DNA of 33,844 bases from an uncultured bacterium (GTDB lineage: Bacteria; Actinomycetota; Coriobacteriia; Coriobacteriales; Coriobacteriaceae). This document shows positions 1 to 7,452 of this stretch, piece by piece (within the stretch, counting starts at the first letter, position 1; every line of letters begins with the position of its first letter). The position numbers and the translations under genes are program-made. Location: assembly GCA_905215725.1 (NCBI GenBank), contig CAJMRD010000009.1, forward strand, positions 1 through 33,844. Reading direction: 5' to 3'. A model generated the notes under the pieces. That model saw nothing but the letters and a program-made list of their open reading frames with translations, was not told where the DNA came from and did no database searches.

Positions 1-2
1 CC

Positions 3-26
3 GTTCTCCGCGGCGGGGGTGTCTAA
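3..26 (+). CDS. possible 3' end of an upstream plus-strand gene
   Basis: One plus-strand frame reads VLRGGGV and then TAA at 24-26, about 36 bp before a good terminator in the same orientation. This would suit the last codons of a gene that starts before the window. The other two plus frames stay open further, to 99 and 114, so the choice rests only on the terminator position. No family can be named. Confidence 0.2.
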   Translation, partial: VLRGGGV

Positions 27-62
27 GGTTCTTGTTGAAGCTCGGCCATTGGCTCAAATGGA

Positions 63-93
63 AACGGGGGACGCATCTGCATCCCCCGTTTTT
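63..93 (+). terminator. Rho-independent terminator, possibly bidirectional
   Basis: A perfect 9-bp stem (63-71 with 82-90, AACGGGGGA against TCCCCCGTT) with a 10-nt loop runs into a T tract on the plus strand. It would end a gene entering from the left. On the minus strand the same hairpin is followed by TTT and could also end the metallophosphoesterase gene. Confidence 0.75.
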
Positions 94-100
94 GTTGTGA

Positions 101-568
101 TTACTCTAGGTCAATAAACTTAGTGCTTAGGATCTTGCCGTCTTTTACTAGCATTCTGGCCATGGTGGGACCTCGGGTGCCTCTGGGGTAGCTGGCGCTG
201 CCCGGGTTGAGGACTAAGCAACGGCCCACTTGGGCTTCTTTGGTTACGTGGGTGTGGCCGTTGATGGCTACGTCTACGGATCCCACCGGAAGGTCTTCGC
301 GGTAGTGGGCTACGGCGAATTTAAGGCCTTCGTAGGTAAAGAGTGCAAGACGGTCTACATCGGGGCCGTAGTCACGGTAGTAATCGTTGTTGCCCAGTAC
401 GGCCCGCACGGGGGCGATGGTGCATAGGTGCTCGTAGTCCATCTCTGACGTAAGGTCGCCGGCGTGGATAATCAGATCCGCGCCCTCAAGCTCGTCCAGG
501 AGCGCAGGCGATAAATAGCCGTGGGTGTCCGAGATGATGTCGATGCGCTTGGCGCTTGCACTGTTCAT
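101..568 (-). CDS. YfcE/MJ0936-type metallophosphoesterase
   Basis: A 155-residue protein of the small calcineurin-like phosphodiesterase family (YfcE/MJ0936). The metal-binding motifs appear in order: SDTHG (D14, H16), AGD (D38), GNND (59-62), H88, and GHTH (104-107), followed by NPGS. Such enzymes hydrolyse phosphodiesters with two divalent metals in the cytoplasm; the natural substrate is usually unknown. The start is taken at ATG 566-568 because GGAAGGATCC lies just upstream; the open frame extends 17 codons further, but that part overlaps the terminator of the neighbouring regulator gene. It lies downstream of the LytTR regulator but is separated from it by a terminator, so it is probably its own unit. 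The promoter was not identified. Confidence 0.9.
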   Translation of the reverse strand: MNSASAKRIDIISDTHGYLSPALLDELEGADLIIHAGDLTSEMDYEHLCTIAPVRAVLGNNDYYRDYGPDVDRLALFTYEGLKFAVAHYREDLPVGSVDVAINGHTHVTKEAQVGRCLVLNPGSASYPRGTRGPTMARMLVKDGKILSTKFIDLE

Positions 569-606
569 GGGATCCTTCCGCAAAAAACGATTCGGCAGAT
601 ACATAC

Positions 607-655
607 AAAAAAGCCCCACGGCTCCGCAGACGATGGGTCTACAGGGCTGCGGGGC
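607..655 (-). terminator. terminator after the first LytTR regulator
   Basis: Read on the minus strand, GCCCC (651-655) pairs with GGGGC (613-617), with an inner GCAG/CTGC pairing, followed by six T (607-612). It lies 8 bp past the stop codon of the regulator gene and so should end the glycosyltransferase-kinase-regulator operon. Confidence 0.7.
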
Positions 656-662
656 CAGTGTG

Positions 663-1379
663 CTAGAGACTCAGAGCCTTCTTGAGCGGCACGACGCGGC
701 GGCGCGAAACCGGCACGCGTTCGTCGACGCCCGTAATGCCCAGCTGGATGGCGCCCGAGGGCACCGTCTCCACATCCGTGACGCACGCCAAGTTGACGAT
801 ATAGCGGCGGTGAACACGGAAGAAGCCAAAGTCGCAGAGCTTGGCCTCAAACTGCGCCAGCGAGGTCGTCGACAAAAAGCGATCATCGACGGTATAGATG
901 CAGGAGTAATCGTCCTTGGCCATGATAAAGCGAATGTCGTCCACGGGAATGAGCACCTTGCGGCCGCCCTTTTCCACCGGGATACGCTCGATGGTCACCT
1001 TGCTGTCCGTAACCGGCTTGGTGCGTTGCATGACCTTCTCGATCGCGCGATCCAAGCGAGCTTCCTCGACCGGCTTCATCAGATAATCGACGGCATCCAC
1101 GTCGAATGCCTCGACCGCATGGTCACTATACGCAGTCACAAACACGATCGCCGGCGGATTTTTGAGCTTATGCAGCGCCTCGGCAAGTTGCAGGCCCGAG
1201 GCACCGGGCATCGAGATATCGAGAAACACGACATCCACGCGACTTTCCATAAGCATCTCGATGGCGGAGCGGACGCTCGACGCCTCCGTGATCGTGCCGA
1301 TCTTGCCCGTTTGCTCGAGCAGGAAGCGAAGCTCCGAGCGAGCCGGCGCCTCATCATCCACAATCATCGCACGCAGCAT
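663..1379 (-). CDS. LytTR-family response regulator (system 1)
   Basis: A 238-residue response regulator: receiver domain at about 1-120, LytTR DNA-binding domain at about 137-238. Receiver residues are visible: acidic pair D8/D9, phospho-acceptor D54 in VFLDISMPG, T82 and K102 in MKPVEE. The LytTR half has the usual FFRVHRRYIVN and PVSRRR segments. It should be phosphorylated by the LytS-type kinase encoded 72 bp upstream and bind paired direct repeats in promoters. ATG 1377-1379 is preferred because AAAGG lies about 10 nt upstream; an in-frame TTG seven codons earlier has no better site. It closely resembles the regulator at 6680-7414, which indicates duplication. Targets are not known. Confidence 0.93.
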   Translation of the reverse strand: MLRAMIVDDEAPARSELRFLLEQTGKIGTITEASSVRSAIEMLMESRVDVVFLDISMPGASGLQLAEALHKLKNPPAIVFVTAYSDHAVEAFDVDAVDYLMKPVEEARLDRAIEKVMQRTKPVTDSKVTIERIPVEKGGRKVLIPVDDIRFIMAKDDYSCIYTVDDRFLSTTSLAQFEAKLCDFGFFRVHRRYIVNLACVTDVETVPSGAIQLGITGVDERVPVSRRRVVPLKKALSL

Positions 1380-1451
1380 AGGGATAAAACCTTTCGTCAA
1401 CTAACTACGCCGGGCATCCGTCGCATGACGTTGAGCCCGTAGCCTTTTATT

Positions 1452-2795
1452 TTACTCTTGAATGTCGAAGATGCTCTCTGACAAATCAAGATGAAGGAGC
1501 ACTTTGGTGCCCTTGCCCGGCGCCGATTCGACACGCGTATAGGAGTGCGGCCCATAAAAGCGATGGATGCGCTCCGAAATATTGTGCATGGCCACACCGG
1601 CGCCGCCACCCTGGGGAGAGCTGGCGTCGGGACGGGCAGAACGCTCGTCAAACAGTCTGGCGGCGGTACCCTCATCCATGCCCACGCCATTATCGGCCAC
1701 GGCAATCAAGATTGCATCCTCGCCGTCTTGGTGAACGGTCACGTCGATCCTCAGGGCGTCGTCATCGCCCATGCCATGACGTACGGCGTTCTCGACAATC
1801 GGCTGGATCACGAACGCCGGCACCAGCGTATCTTCCACGTCCTCGGACACATCGAACGTCGCAAGCACGCGGTCCTCGCCAAAGCGGGCCTTCTCAAAGG
1901 TAAGGTAGCGCTTGGTCTGTGCGACCTCGCGCGAGACCGGAATAAGCGATCCCGAGTTGTCGAGCGTGGCACGATAGAACGATGAGAACTCACGAAGCAG
2001 TTCGCGGGCCCGCAGCGGGTCGGTGCGCGTAAACGATGCAATGGTGTTCAGCGTGTTGAACAGGAAGTGCGGGTTAATCTGCGCCTGCAGCGCACGCACC
2101 TCAGCGCGCGCTGTGAGTTCTTTTTGCACCTCGAGCTCGTGGATGGCGAGCTGCGTGGACAAGATCTCGACAAAGCCCGAGGCAAGCGCGTACTGGGTAC
2201 GGTCGACGGCGCGCGGGGTCTTGTAGTAGAACTTGAGCGTGCCGACGGTACGATCGCCTACCTTGATGGGGGCGATAATGCCGGCGGGGACTTGGTTGTG
2301 CGAGCCGTCCGAGCCCACGACATCCACCATACGGTTGAACGACTGCACGATGCCATGTTCGATAACGTAGCGTGTGGCAAGCGTGTGGATGGGAGAATCT
2401 GGCAGTAGTTTTTCCTCAAGCTCTCCCGCGCAGGCAAGCACGTTGCCCTCGTCGGTGATGGCCACCGTCACGGCGCGCGTCTCGGGCAAAATGCGCCGGC
2501 ACACCAAACGCGCCGACTCCTGCGTCAGACCGCCCTTAATGTCCTCGAGCATGGCCGAGGCAACCGAAAGCGTCTCCTCGGTGTACTGGGAGCGTACCGA
2601 ATCGGGATTGAGCGTCAAATAGATAAAGATGCACAGGAAGATGCACAGTAACGCACAGGCAATCACCGTGGCAATCGGCTCAATACCAGTCGCCAGGGCA
2701 AAGATAAAGTACGCCAACACGCAAACGGCGCAGACAACGGCGATGATGCGAAAGATTGAAATTGAATTATCGCGCTGGGCGCGGCGGTCGATCAT
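1452..2795 (-). CDS. LytS-type sensor histidine kinase (system 1)
   Basis: A 447-residue membrane kinase. Two membrane segments (about 15-36 and 40-62) are followed by a GAF-like sensing region (about 70-210), then the His_kinase domain with LQAQINPHFLFNT (phospho-acceptor H243) and a HATPase domain: N-box QPIVENAVRHG (331-341), G1 DNGVGM (369-373 region) and glycine-rich GGGAGVAMHN. It autophosphorylates and passes phosphate to the adjacent LytTR regulator. Its ATG overlaps the stop codon of the glycosyltransferase gene by 4 bp (ATGA), so the two are translationally coupled. GGAGGGGG gives the ribosome site. The short N-terminal part, unlike the many-helix 5TM-LYT sensors, leaves the signal undefined. 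Confidence 0.93.
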   Translation of the reverse strand: MIDRRAQRDNSISIFRIIAVVCAVCVLAYFIFALATGIEPIATVIACALLCIFLCIFIYLTLNPDSVRSQYTEETLSVASAMLEDIKGGLTQESARLVCRRILPETRAVTVAITDEGNVLACAGELEEKLLPDSPIHTLATRYVIEHGIVQSFNRMVDVVGSDGSHNQVPAGIIAPIKVGDRTVGTLKFYYKTPRAVDRTQYALASGFVEILSTQLAIHELEVQKELTARAEVRALQAQINPHFLFNTLNTIASFTRTDPLRARELLREFSSFYRATLDNSGSLIPVSREVAQTKRYLTFEKARFGEDRVLATFDVSEDVEDTLVPAFVIQPIVENAVRHGMGDDDALRIDVTVHQDGEDAILIAVADNGVGMDEGTAARLFDERSARPDASSPQGGGAGVAMHNISERIHRFYGPHSYTRVESAPGKGTKVLLHLDLSESIFDIQE

Positions 2796-3979
2796 TCGGC
2801 CCCCTCCAGGATACTGATCAGTTGTGCGTCACGCCAAAGCCCGTCCATGATCTTGGGCCAAAAGCTCTGGAAACGCAGATAGCTTGCAGCGTTTTGGCGC
2901 GCATAGGCCTTTGCCTCGCCGATACCATGGCGCCAAATGCGCAGGTAGCCCTCATGCTCGCGGGTAAACACGCTGCGGACCATAGCGGTCTTGCGCACGC
3001 GGTCGTCGAGCTCGCGCGAAATCCACGGGCCCGGGTAGGGCATGAGCGATGCCGCCGTAACGGGAATGAGCTCCTTTTGATGCGCGGCGAATGTCAACTT
3101 GGCCCGTTCGTAGTACCAACGGTATACATCCTGCATAAAGCGCGGTGAGCGCTTTTCGGACTCCGGAGGCAGATGGCGCACGGTCCACTCGTTATCGAAC
3201 CACACGTCGTAGCCAAACATGCGCATGTTAAAGAGGTAATCCAAGTCCTCGCCGCGGGTGATAAACGGGTCAAAGGCTACACGCGTAAAGGCGCGGGCGT
3301 GCAGGGCCATCAGGCCGCCGCACACGTAGTTGGAGCGCGAGATGCGGGTGCCCGAGAGCGCCTTTTTCATCCAACGGTTGAACTCGATGCGCTTGGTCCA
3401 CCAACGATGGCAGATGCCCGCCTTGTCCGTGGGAGCCAGCGGCGAGCCGTCGCGATCGTAGAAATAGCCGCTCTTGACCAAGATCGGCAAGCCCTGACGC
3501 GTCTGCTGCCCCAACGCATAGGTCGCGCGCTTCATAAAGTCGGCGTCGATGACAGTCTCATCGTCATCCAAAAAGATAACCGCGTCATGCCCCAGCACAG
3601 CGGCACAGGCTAGCCCCATGTTGCGGATGGCACCATAGCCTCGCAGGCTCACGCACTCGCCCGAACCCTTGGGCGCGATCTGAGCAACCCGGTCTGCGAT
3701 ATGCGAGGCCTGGGTGTTGGTGACAACGGTGACCTTGAGCGTGGGATGCGCATCGACAATCTCGTGCACGCGCAGCGACACATCGGCTGTGGCAGAAACG
3801 GGACAGACCACCAAAAGGATGATGCGCGGGATGTCACGTACCTGCTCAAGCGAGGCCAGACAGCGGTCGAGTTCGGGATTGTCGGCGTTGAGTCGCGTCG
3901 AATGGTCATAGGTGCCAGGGGCGTTTGCGCAAGCGTCATCGCCCGCCCAATACGTTGGAATCACGACTGTGGCGTTCAT
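2792..3979 (-). CDS. family 2-like glycosyltransferase
   Basis: A 395-residue GT-A fold glycosyltransferase. It begins with the nucleotide-binding strand MNATVVIPTYW, carries the metal-binding acidic triplet in FLDDDE (D138-D140), and has an acceptor-side ED at 244-245 (TRGEDLDYLF) and H269. No membrane helix is evident, so it probably acts at the cytoplasmic face on a nucleotide-sugar donor. Donor and acceptor are not readable. It is the first gene of an operon with a LytS/LytTR pair, an unusual pairing that suggests the regulators control, or respond to, a surface glycan. The ribosome site GGGAGG is clear. A strong hairpin plus T run ends only 22 bp upstream of its start, which may attenuate it. 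Confidence 0.85.
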   Translation of the reverse strand: MNATVVIPTYWAGDDACANAPGTYDHSTRLNADNPELDRCLASLEQVRDIPRIILLVVCPVSATADVSLRVHEIVDAHPTLKVTVVTNTQASHIADRVAQIAPKGSGECVSLRGYGAIRNMGLACAAVLGHDAVIFLDDDETVIDADFMKRATYALGQQTRQGLPILVKSGYFYDRDGSPLAPTDKAGICHRWWTKRIEFNRWMKKALSGTRISRSNYVCGGLMALHARAFTRVAFDPFITRGEDLDYLFNMRMFGYDVWFDNEWTVRHLPPESEKRSPRFMQDVYRWYYERAKLTFAAHQKELIPVTAASLMPYPGPWISRELDDRVRKTAMVRSVFTREHEGYLRIWRHGIGEAKAYARQNAASYLRFQSFWPKIMDGLWRDAQLISILEGAE

Positions 3980-4000
3980 GCCTTACCCTCCCTGCAACAC

Positions 4001-4035
4001 AAAAACGGGACGCCGCCAAACACAGGCGACGCCCC
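4001..4035 (-). terminator. terminator after MFS gene, just upstream of glycosyltransferase
   Basis: On the minus strand an 11-bp stem with G-U pairs (4025-4035 with 4007-4017), loop of 7 nt, is followed by five T (4001-4005). It ends the MFS gene. Because it lies only 22 bp before the glycosyltransferase ATG, any promoter for that operon must either lie upstream of the hairpin or overlap it. A TATGAT-like box on the minus strand (4053-4058) is a weak candidate for a promoter whose transcript would contain the hairpin. Confidence 0.75.
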
Positions 4036-4150
4036 GCGACCTAGCTGATTCCATCATACCCACTTGGGCAAATCATTGCTCGCAAGTCGCAATGTTTATT
4101 GCGGATAACCCCAAAAGAGTACCGTGGACAGGCACAATAGCCGCTCGCTC

Positions 4151-5410
4151 CTATGCGGCATGCTCTGCCGCCCGAGTCATGCGGGACAGGCGGACCAGCA
4201 GCATAAAGCCAACGATCAGCAGCACGCCAATGGAAAGGACGCCCAGCGACGGGTTGCCTGTCAGCGAGGTGACGACCGACACTAGGAAGGTGCCCATGAC
4301 GCTTGCATAGCGACCGAAGATGTCAAAGAAGCCGTAGTACTCGTTGGACTTTTCCTTGGGGATAATGCGGCCAAAGTAGCTACGGCTAAGCGCCTGCACG
4401 CCGCCCTGGAACAGGCCGACCATAATGGCAAGCACCCAAAACTCAAAGGCGGTCTTTAGGAAGAACGCGGCGAACAGCACAATGCCCATATAGGCGGCGA
4501 CTGCCACCAAGATCATGTTGAGCGTGCCCACGCGTCCGGCGAGCTTGCCGTAGATGATGGCGGACGGAAAGGCCACGAACTGCGTAACGAGCAGCGCCAG
4601 CACCAGCTGGGTCGAATCGATGCCCAAAGCCGAGCCGTAGCTGGTTGCCATGGAGATGACCGTATGGACGCCATCGATGTAGAAGAAGAACGCGATCATG
4701 TAGACCAGCACGGGCTTGTTGTGGGCGATCTCGCGCATGGTGTGTCCGACCTCGGAGAACACGCCGCCCACGATGTGGCCGATGGTGTCCTCGGGACCGC
4801 GCTCGCGACCGTACTTTTGCTTATAGGTGCGAATGAGCGGCAGGGTAAAGATGAGCCACCAGGCACCGGTGATGACAAACGACAGACGCGTTGCCAGCAT
4901 GGTGGGGACGCCAAGAGCGGGGCCACCCATGATAAGCGCCAGGCAGATGATGAACGGCACGGTGGAACCGATGTAGCCCCAGGCATAGCCCGAGCTGGAC
5001 ACGGCGTCCATGCGTTCGTCGGTGGTAATGTCGGGCAGCATGGCGTCGTAGAACGTCATAGAGGAGTTAAGGCCGATAGTGCACAGCACGTACACGGTCA
5101 AAAATGCCATGGCGGACATGGGGATAGCCTGCGCCAGGCAAAGAACCAGGCCCGTGAGGAAGAAGCCCAAGAAGAACTTGATCTTGTTGCCGGCATAATC
5201 GGCAAGCGCGCCCAGAATGGGCATGAGCATGGCAATGACCAACGAGGCGATCGTCTGCGCGTTGCCCCAAGCGACCACCAGGTCTGCCGAAGAAGCACCG
5301 GTATTGATGGCGTTAAAGTAGATGGGCACCACCGAGGTATTGAGCAGCACGAGGGCCGAGTTGCCCACATCGTACATAACCCAGTTACGCTCGAGCTTGG
5401 TGTATTTCAT
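4151..5410 (-). CDS. Atg22/UMF1-type MFS transporter
   Basis: A 419-residue multi-pass membrane protein with about 12 hydrophobic segments. The N-terminal NWVMYDVGNSA motif and the later LPDIT..MDAVSSSGYAWGYIGS segment match the UMF1/Atg22-like branch of the major facilitator superfamily, whose yeast member exports amino acids from the vacuole. Bacterial members probably carry amino acids or small metabolites, but this substrate is unknown. The ATG at 5408-5410 has GAAGGGG 8 nt upstream. The gene stands alone, between a long inverted repeat (5549-5615) and its terminator (4001-4035). Length is normal for the family. Confidence 0.88.
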   Translation of the reverse strand: MKYTKLERNWVMYDVGNSALVLLNTSVVPIYFNAINTGASSADLVVAWGNAQTIASLVIAMLMPILGALADYAGNKIKFFLGFFLTGLVLCLAQAIPMSAMAFLTVYVLCTIGLNSSMTFYDAMLPDITTDERMDAVSSSGYAWGYIGSTVPFIICLALIMGGPALGVPTMLATRLSFVITGAWWLIFTLPLIRTYKQKYGRERGPEDTIGHIVGGVFSEVGHTMREIAHNKPVLVYMIAFFFYIDGVHTVISMATSYGSALGIDSTQLVLALLVTQFVAFPSAIIYGKLAGRVGTLNMILVAVAAYMGIVLFAAFFLKTAFEFWVLAIMVGLFQGGVQALSRSYFGRIIPKEKSNEYYGFFDIFGRYASVMGTFLVSVVTSLTGNPSLGVLSIGVLLIVGFMLLVRLSRMTRAAEHAA

Positions 5411-5548
5411 GGACAGGGCCCCTTCGTATTCGCCCGATATGCAGTTAGTTCATCGTACCCCAATTGTCCAGAAGCGCCGGTAAGGATTCGGCAAAGGGAC
5501 AGGAGCGGTCATACGGACACGCGGGGCGAAACGCCATCCCATCAACGC

Positions 5549-5615
5549 AGTTGCGGTGAAATAGTTCCCGCTTAGCCCTCCGGGGGCTTCATTCAGGAAC
5601 TATTCCACCGCAACT
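5549..5615 (-). repeat. 67-bp nested inverted repeat
   Basis: Arms of 20 bp (5549-5568 and 5596-5615) match at 19 positions; the single difference becomes a G-U pair in RNA read from the minus strand, so that strand forms an unbroken stem. Inside the 27-nt loop a 5-bp hairpin (5574-5578 with 5584-5588) sits with its own loop. It has no T run. It lies between the phospholipase C-like gene and the MFS gene, both minus-strand, and could be a mobile palindrome or an RNA-processing signal. Confidence 0.75.
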
Positions 5616-5643
5616 TATTGGAGAGTATGGGCGAGGCAGCTTG

Positions 5644-6588
5644 CTACTCCTCGCGGTCGAACTCTTCGTCGGCGCCGAGCACGCGACCGCTGTAATTGAC
5701 GTGGTTGGTCACGGCTTCCATATCGCCGGTCTCGATAAAGCGGGCGACGGTGAGCTCGTAATCGAGCAGTGCGCGGTCAAAGACCTCGGGGAAGCTCTCG
5801 GTCGAGACTTCATCGGTAAAGGGGCTCTTCCATGCCAAGTGGCCCAGATTTCCGGTACGCTCGGGCAGCTCGGTCGTCACGCGGTGCGCAAGGCCGTCGA
5901 GCAGCGAATAATCGTGCACCAAGCCCTCGAGCAGGGCAATCGCGCGCGTCTTGGCCGAACCGGCGGGTTCGATAGTGCGGTAGAGCAGCTGCATGTCGGC
6001 TACGGCGCCGCCGTACTCTCCCGCCGGGATATCGATGCCGTACACGCGTCCGGCAACATAGCTCATCAGCACACCGGCAACGCGATTGATGCGGTCGGTA
6101 GTGACGATCTCGCCCGCCGGCGGATAATCCTCGACCGTAGCCCCATCGCGCTTGAGCTGCAGCATCAGCACGTCCAGGTCGCTTTCGAGCACGGCATGAA
6201 CTTGACTGCCCGAAGCCTCGAGCTCGGGATCGGACTCGACAATGCCAAACTGCTGCTCGTAGACAAAGGGGTGGGCATTGCGATCGAGCACATAGTGCGA
6301 CAGCAGGCCCAGCGAAAAGGCGCGACCCAGATTGGCATCGCGCGGCTGCAGGTGCGACACGCCGTCGCGCAGGCACGAGAACTGGCGCGACATGCGCGAG
6401 CGATGCATGACCTGAGCAAGCGACATACAGTCGGAAATGCGCGGCGTGAGCATGTGAAAGAAGAATGGGTCGGGACCTTGGTTTCCCAGGATAAAGGCGA
6501 TGCGCTCCTCGTCGGACGTGATAACGCCCTGCGGAAGACGGTCGATGCTTTCCTCGCCAAACAGATGATGCGTAATGAGCGCGGGCAT
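5644..6588 (-). CDS. zinc-dependent phospholipase C-like protein
   Basis: A 314-residue protein of the zinc-dependent phospholipase C family. The likely zinc ligands are ordered as in the family: H7/H8 in ITHHLF, D40 and H45 in GPDPFFFH, H98, D102 and H106 in SHYVLDRNAHP, then H131 with E135 and D137. No signal peptide is seen, so unlike clostridial secreted toxins this copy is predicted to be cytoplasmic and its substrate is open. ATG 6586-6588 has GAAAGGAT upstream. It follows the second LytTR regulator by 91 bp with no terminator between, so it probably belongs to that operon. Confidence 0.85.
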   Translation of the reverse strand: MPALITHHLFGEESIDRLPQGVITSDEERIAFILGNQGPDPFFFHMLTPRISDCMSLAQVMHRSRMSRQFSCLRDGVSHLQPRDANLGRAFSLGLLSHYVLDRNAHPFVYEQQFGIVESDPELEASGSQVHAVLESDLDVLMLQLKRDGATVEDYPPAGEIVTTDRINRVAGVLMSYVAGRVYGIDIPAGEYGGAVADMQLLYRTIEPAGSAKTRAIALLEGLVHDYSLLDGLAHRVTTELPERTGNLGHLAWKSPFTDEVSTESFPEVFDRALLDYELTVARFIETGDMEAVTNHVNYSGRVLGADEEFDREE

Positions 6589-6679
6589 AATAATCCTTTC
6601 GATTTCATTCGATGCAATCCATTATGCCCACCGCACAGTCATGCCAAACCTGCAACGGCAAACGATGGCGCATCGACCC

Positions 6680-7414
6680 TTACGCTAGCCCCAAGTGCGA
6701 TTTGACCTCGGCAGCGCGACGGCGTGAAACGGGCACCGTCGCGCTCACACGGTCGAGCCTGAGCTCCATCAGGCCCGTGGAGCCGATCTCGACATTATGC
6801 ACGTCTTCCAAATTAACCAGATAGCTGCGGTGGACGCGGATAAATCCCTCGGAGGCCAGGCGACGCTCGAGCGAGGAAATCGACTCATTGATCAGGTACG
6901 TCCCCTCGGCGCAGACGGCGTTGCAAAAATCGGCGCGCGCCTCAAAGTAGCAGACATCCGCCACGGGAATGAACACCCTTTTGCCCCCGCGATCCACCGT
7001 CAGGCGCAAAGGCTGACGCGGGGCATGGACGACGCGGCGAGCGCCCAGGGCAGTCTCGATCTTGTCGAGCGCCTTTGACAAGCGGGCATCCTCGACCGGT
7101 TTGACGACGTAATCGACAGCATCGAGGTTATAGGCATCAGCCGCATACTCGGCAAATGCCGTCACAAACACCACGACCGGCGGCGTCTTTAGGTTCTGCA
7201 ACGTCTCGGCAAGCTCAATTCCCGAGCGACCGGGCATGGTAATGTCTAAAAACAGCACGTCGGGCTTGTTCGACAGAATCGACTCCACGGCTTCGGTGAC
7301 ATTGCCCGCCTCGGCAATCTGACCCACACGCGTATCCTTTTCCAACAGATAACGTAGCTCAGCCCTAATTGGAGGCTCGTCATCAACCACCAGGATGTTC
7401 CAGCCTTCGGACAT
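6680..7414 (-). CDS. LytTR-family response regulator (system 2)
   Basis: A 244-residue response regulator, paralogous to that at 663-1379. The receiver domain has acidic residues D11/D12, phospho-acceptor D57 (LFLDITMPG), T85 and K105 (VVKPVEDA); the LytTR domain ends with GFIRVHRSYLVNLEDV and PVSRRRAAEVKSHL. It should act with the kinase encoded 38 bp upstream. GAGGGG about 9 nt before the ATG supports the start. Most differences from the first copy lie in the linker and in the ligand-contacting strands of the LytTR domain, which suggests separate promoter targets. This last point is inference. Confidence 0.93.
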   Translation of the reverse strand: MSEGWNILVVDDEPPIRAELRYLLEKDTRVGQIAEAGNVTEAVESILSNKPDVLFLDITMPGRSGIELAETLQNLKTPPVVVFVTAFAEYAADAYNLDAVDYVVKPVEDARLSKALDKIETALGARRVVHAPRQPLRLTVDRGGKRVFIPVADVCYFEARADFCNAVCAEGTYLINESISSLERRLASEGFIRVHRSYLVNLEDVHNVEIGSTGLMELRLDRVSATVPVSRRRAAEVKSHLGLA

Positions 7415-7452
7415 ATGCGCTTCCCCTCTTTTTCTCTCGATCCAACCGCGTG

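Noticed and set aside
5811..6376. Alternative minus frame of 188 codons inside the phospholipase C-like gene.
   Set aside because: Out-of-frame shadow rich in Arg/Ala; the main frame has the ordered zinc ligands.
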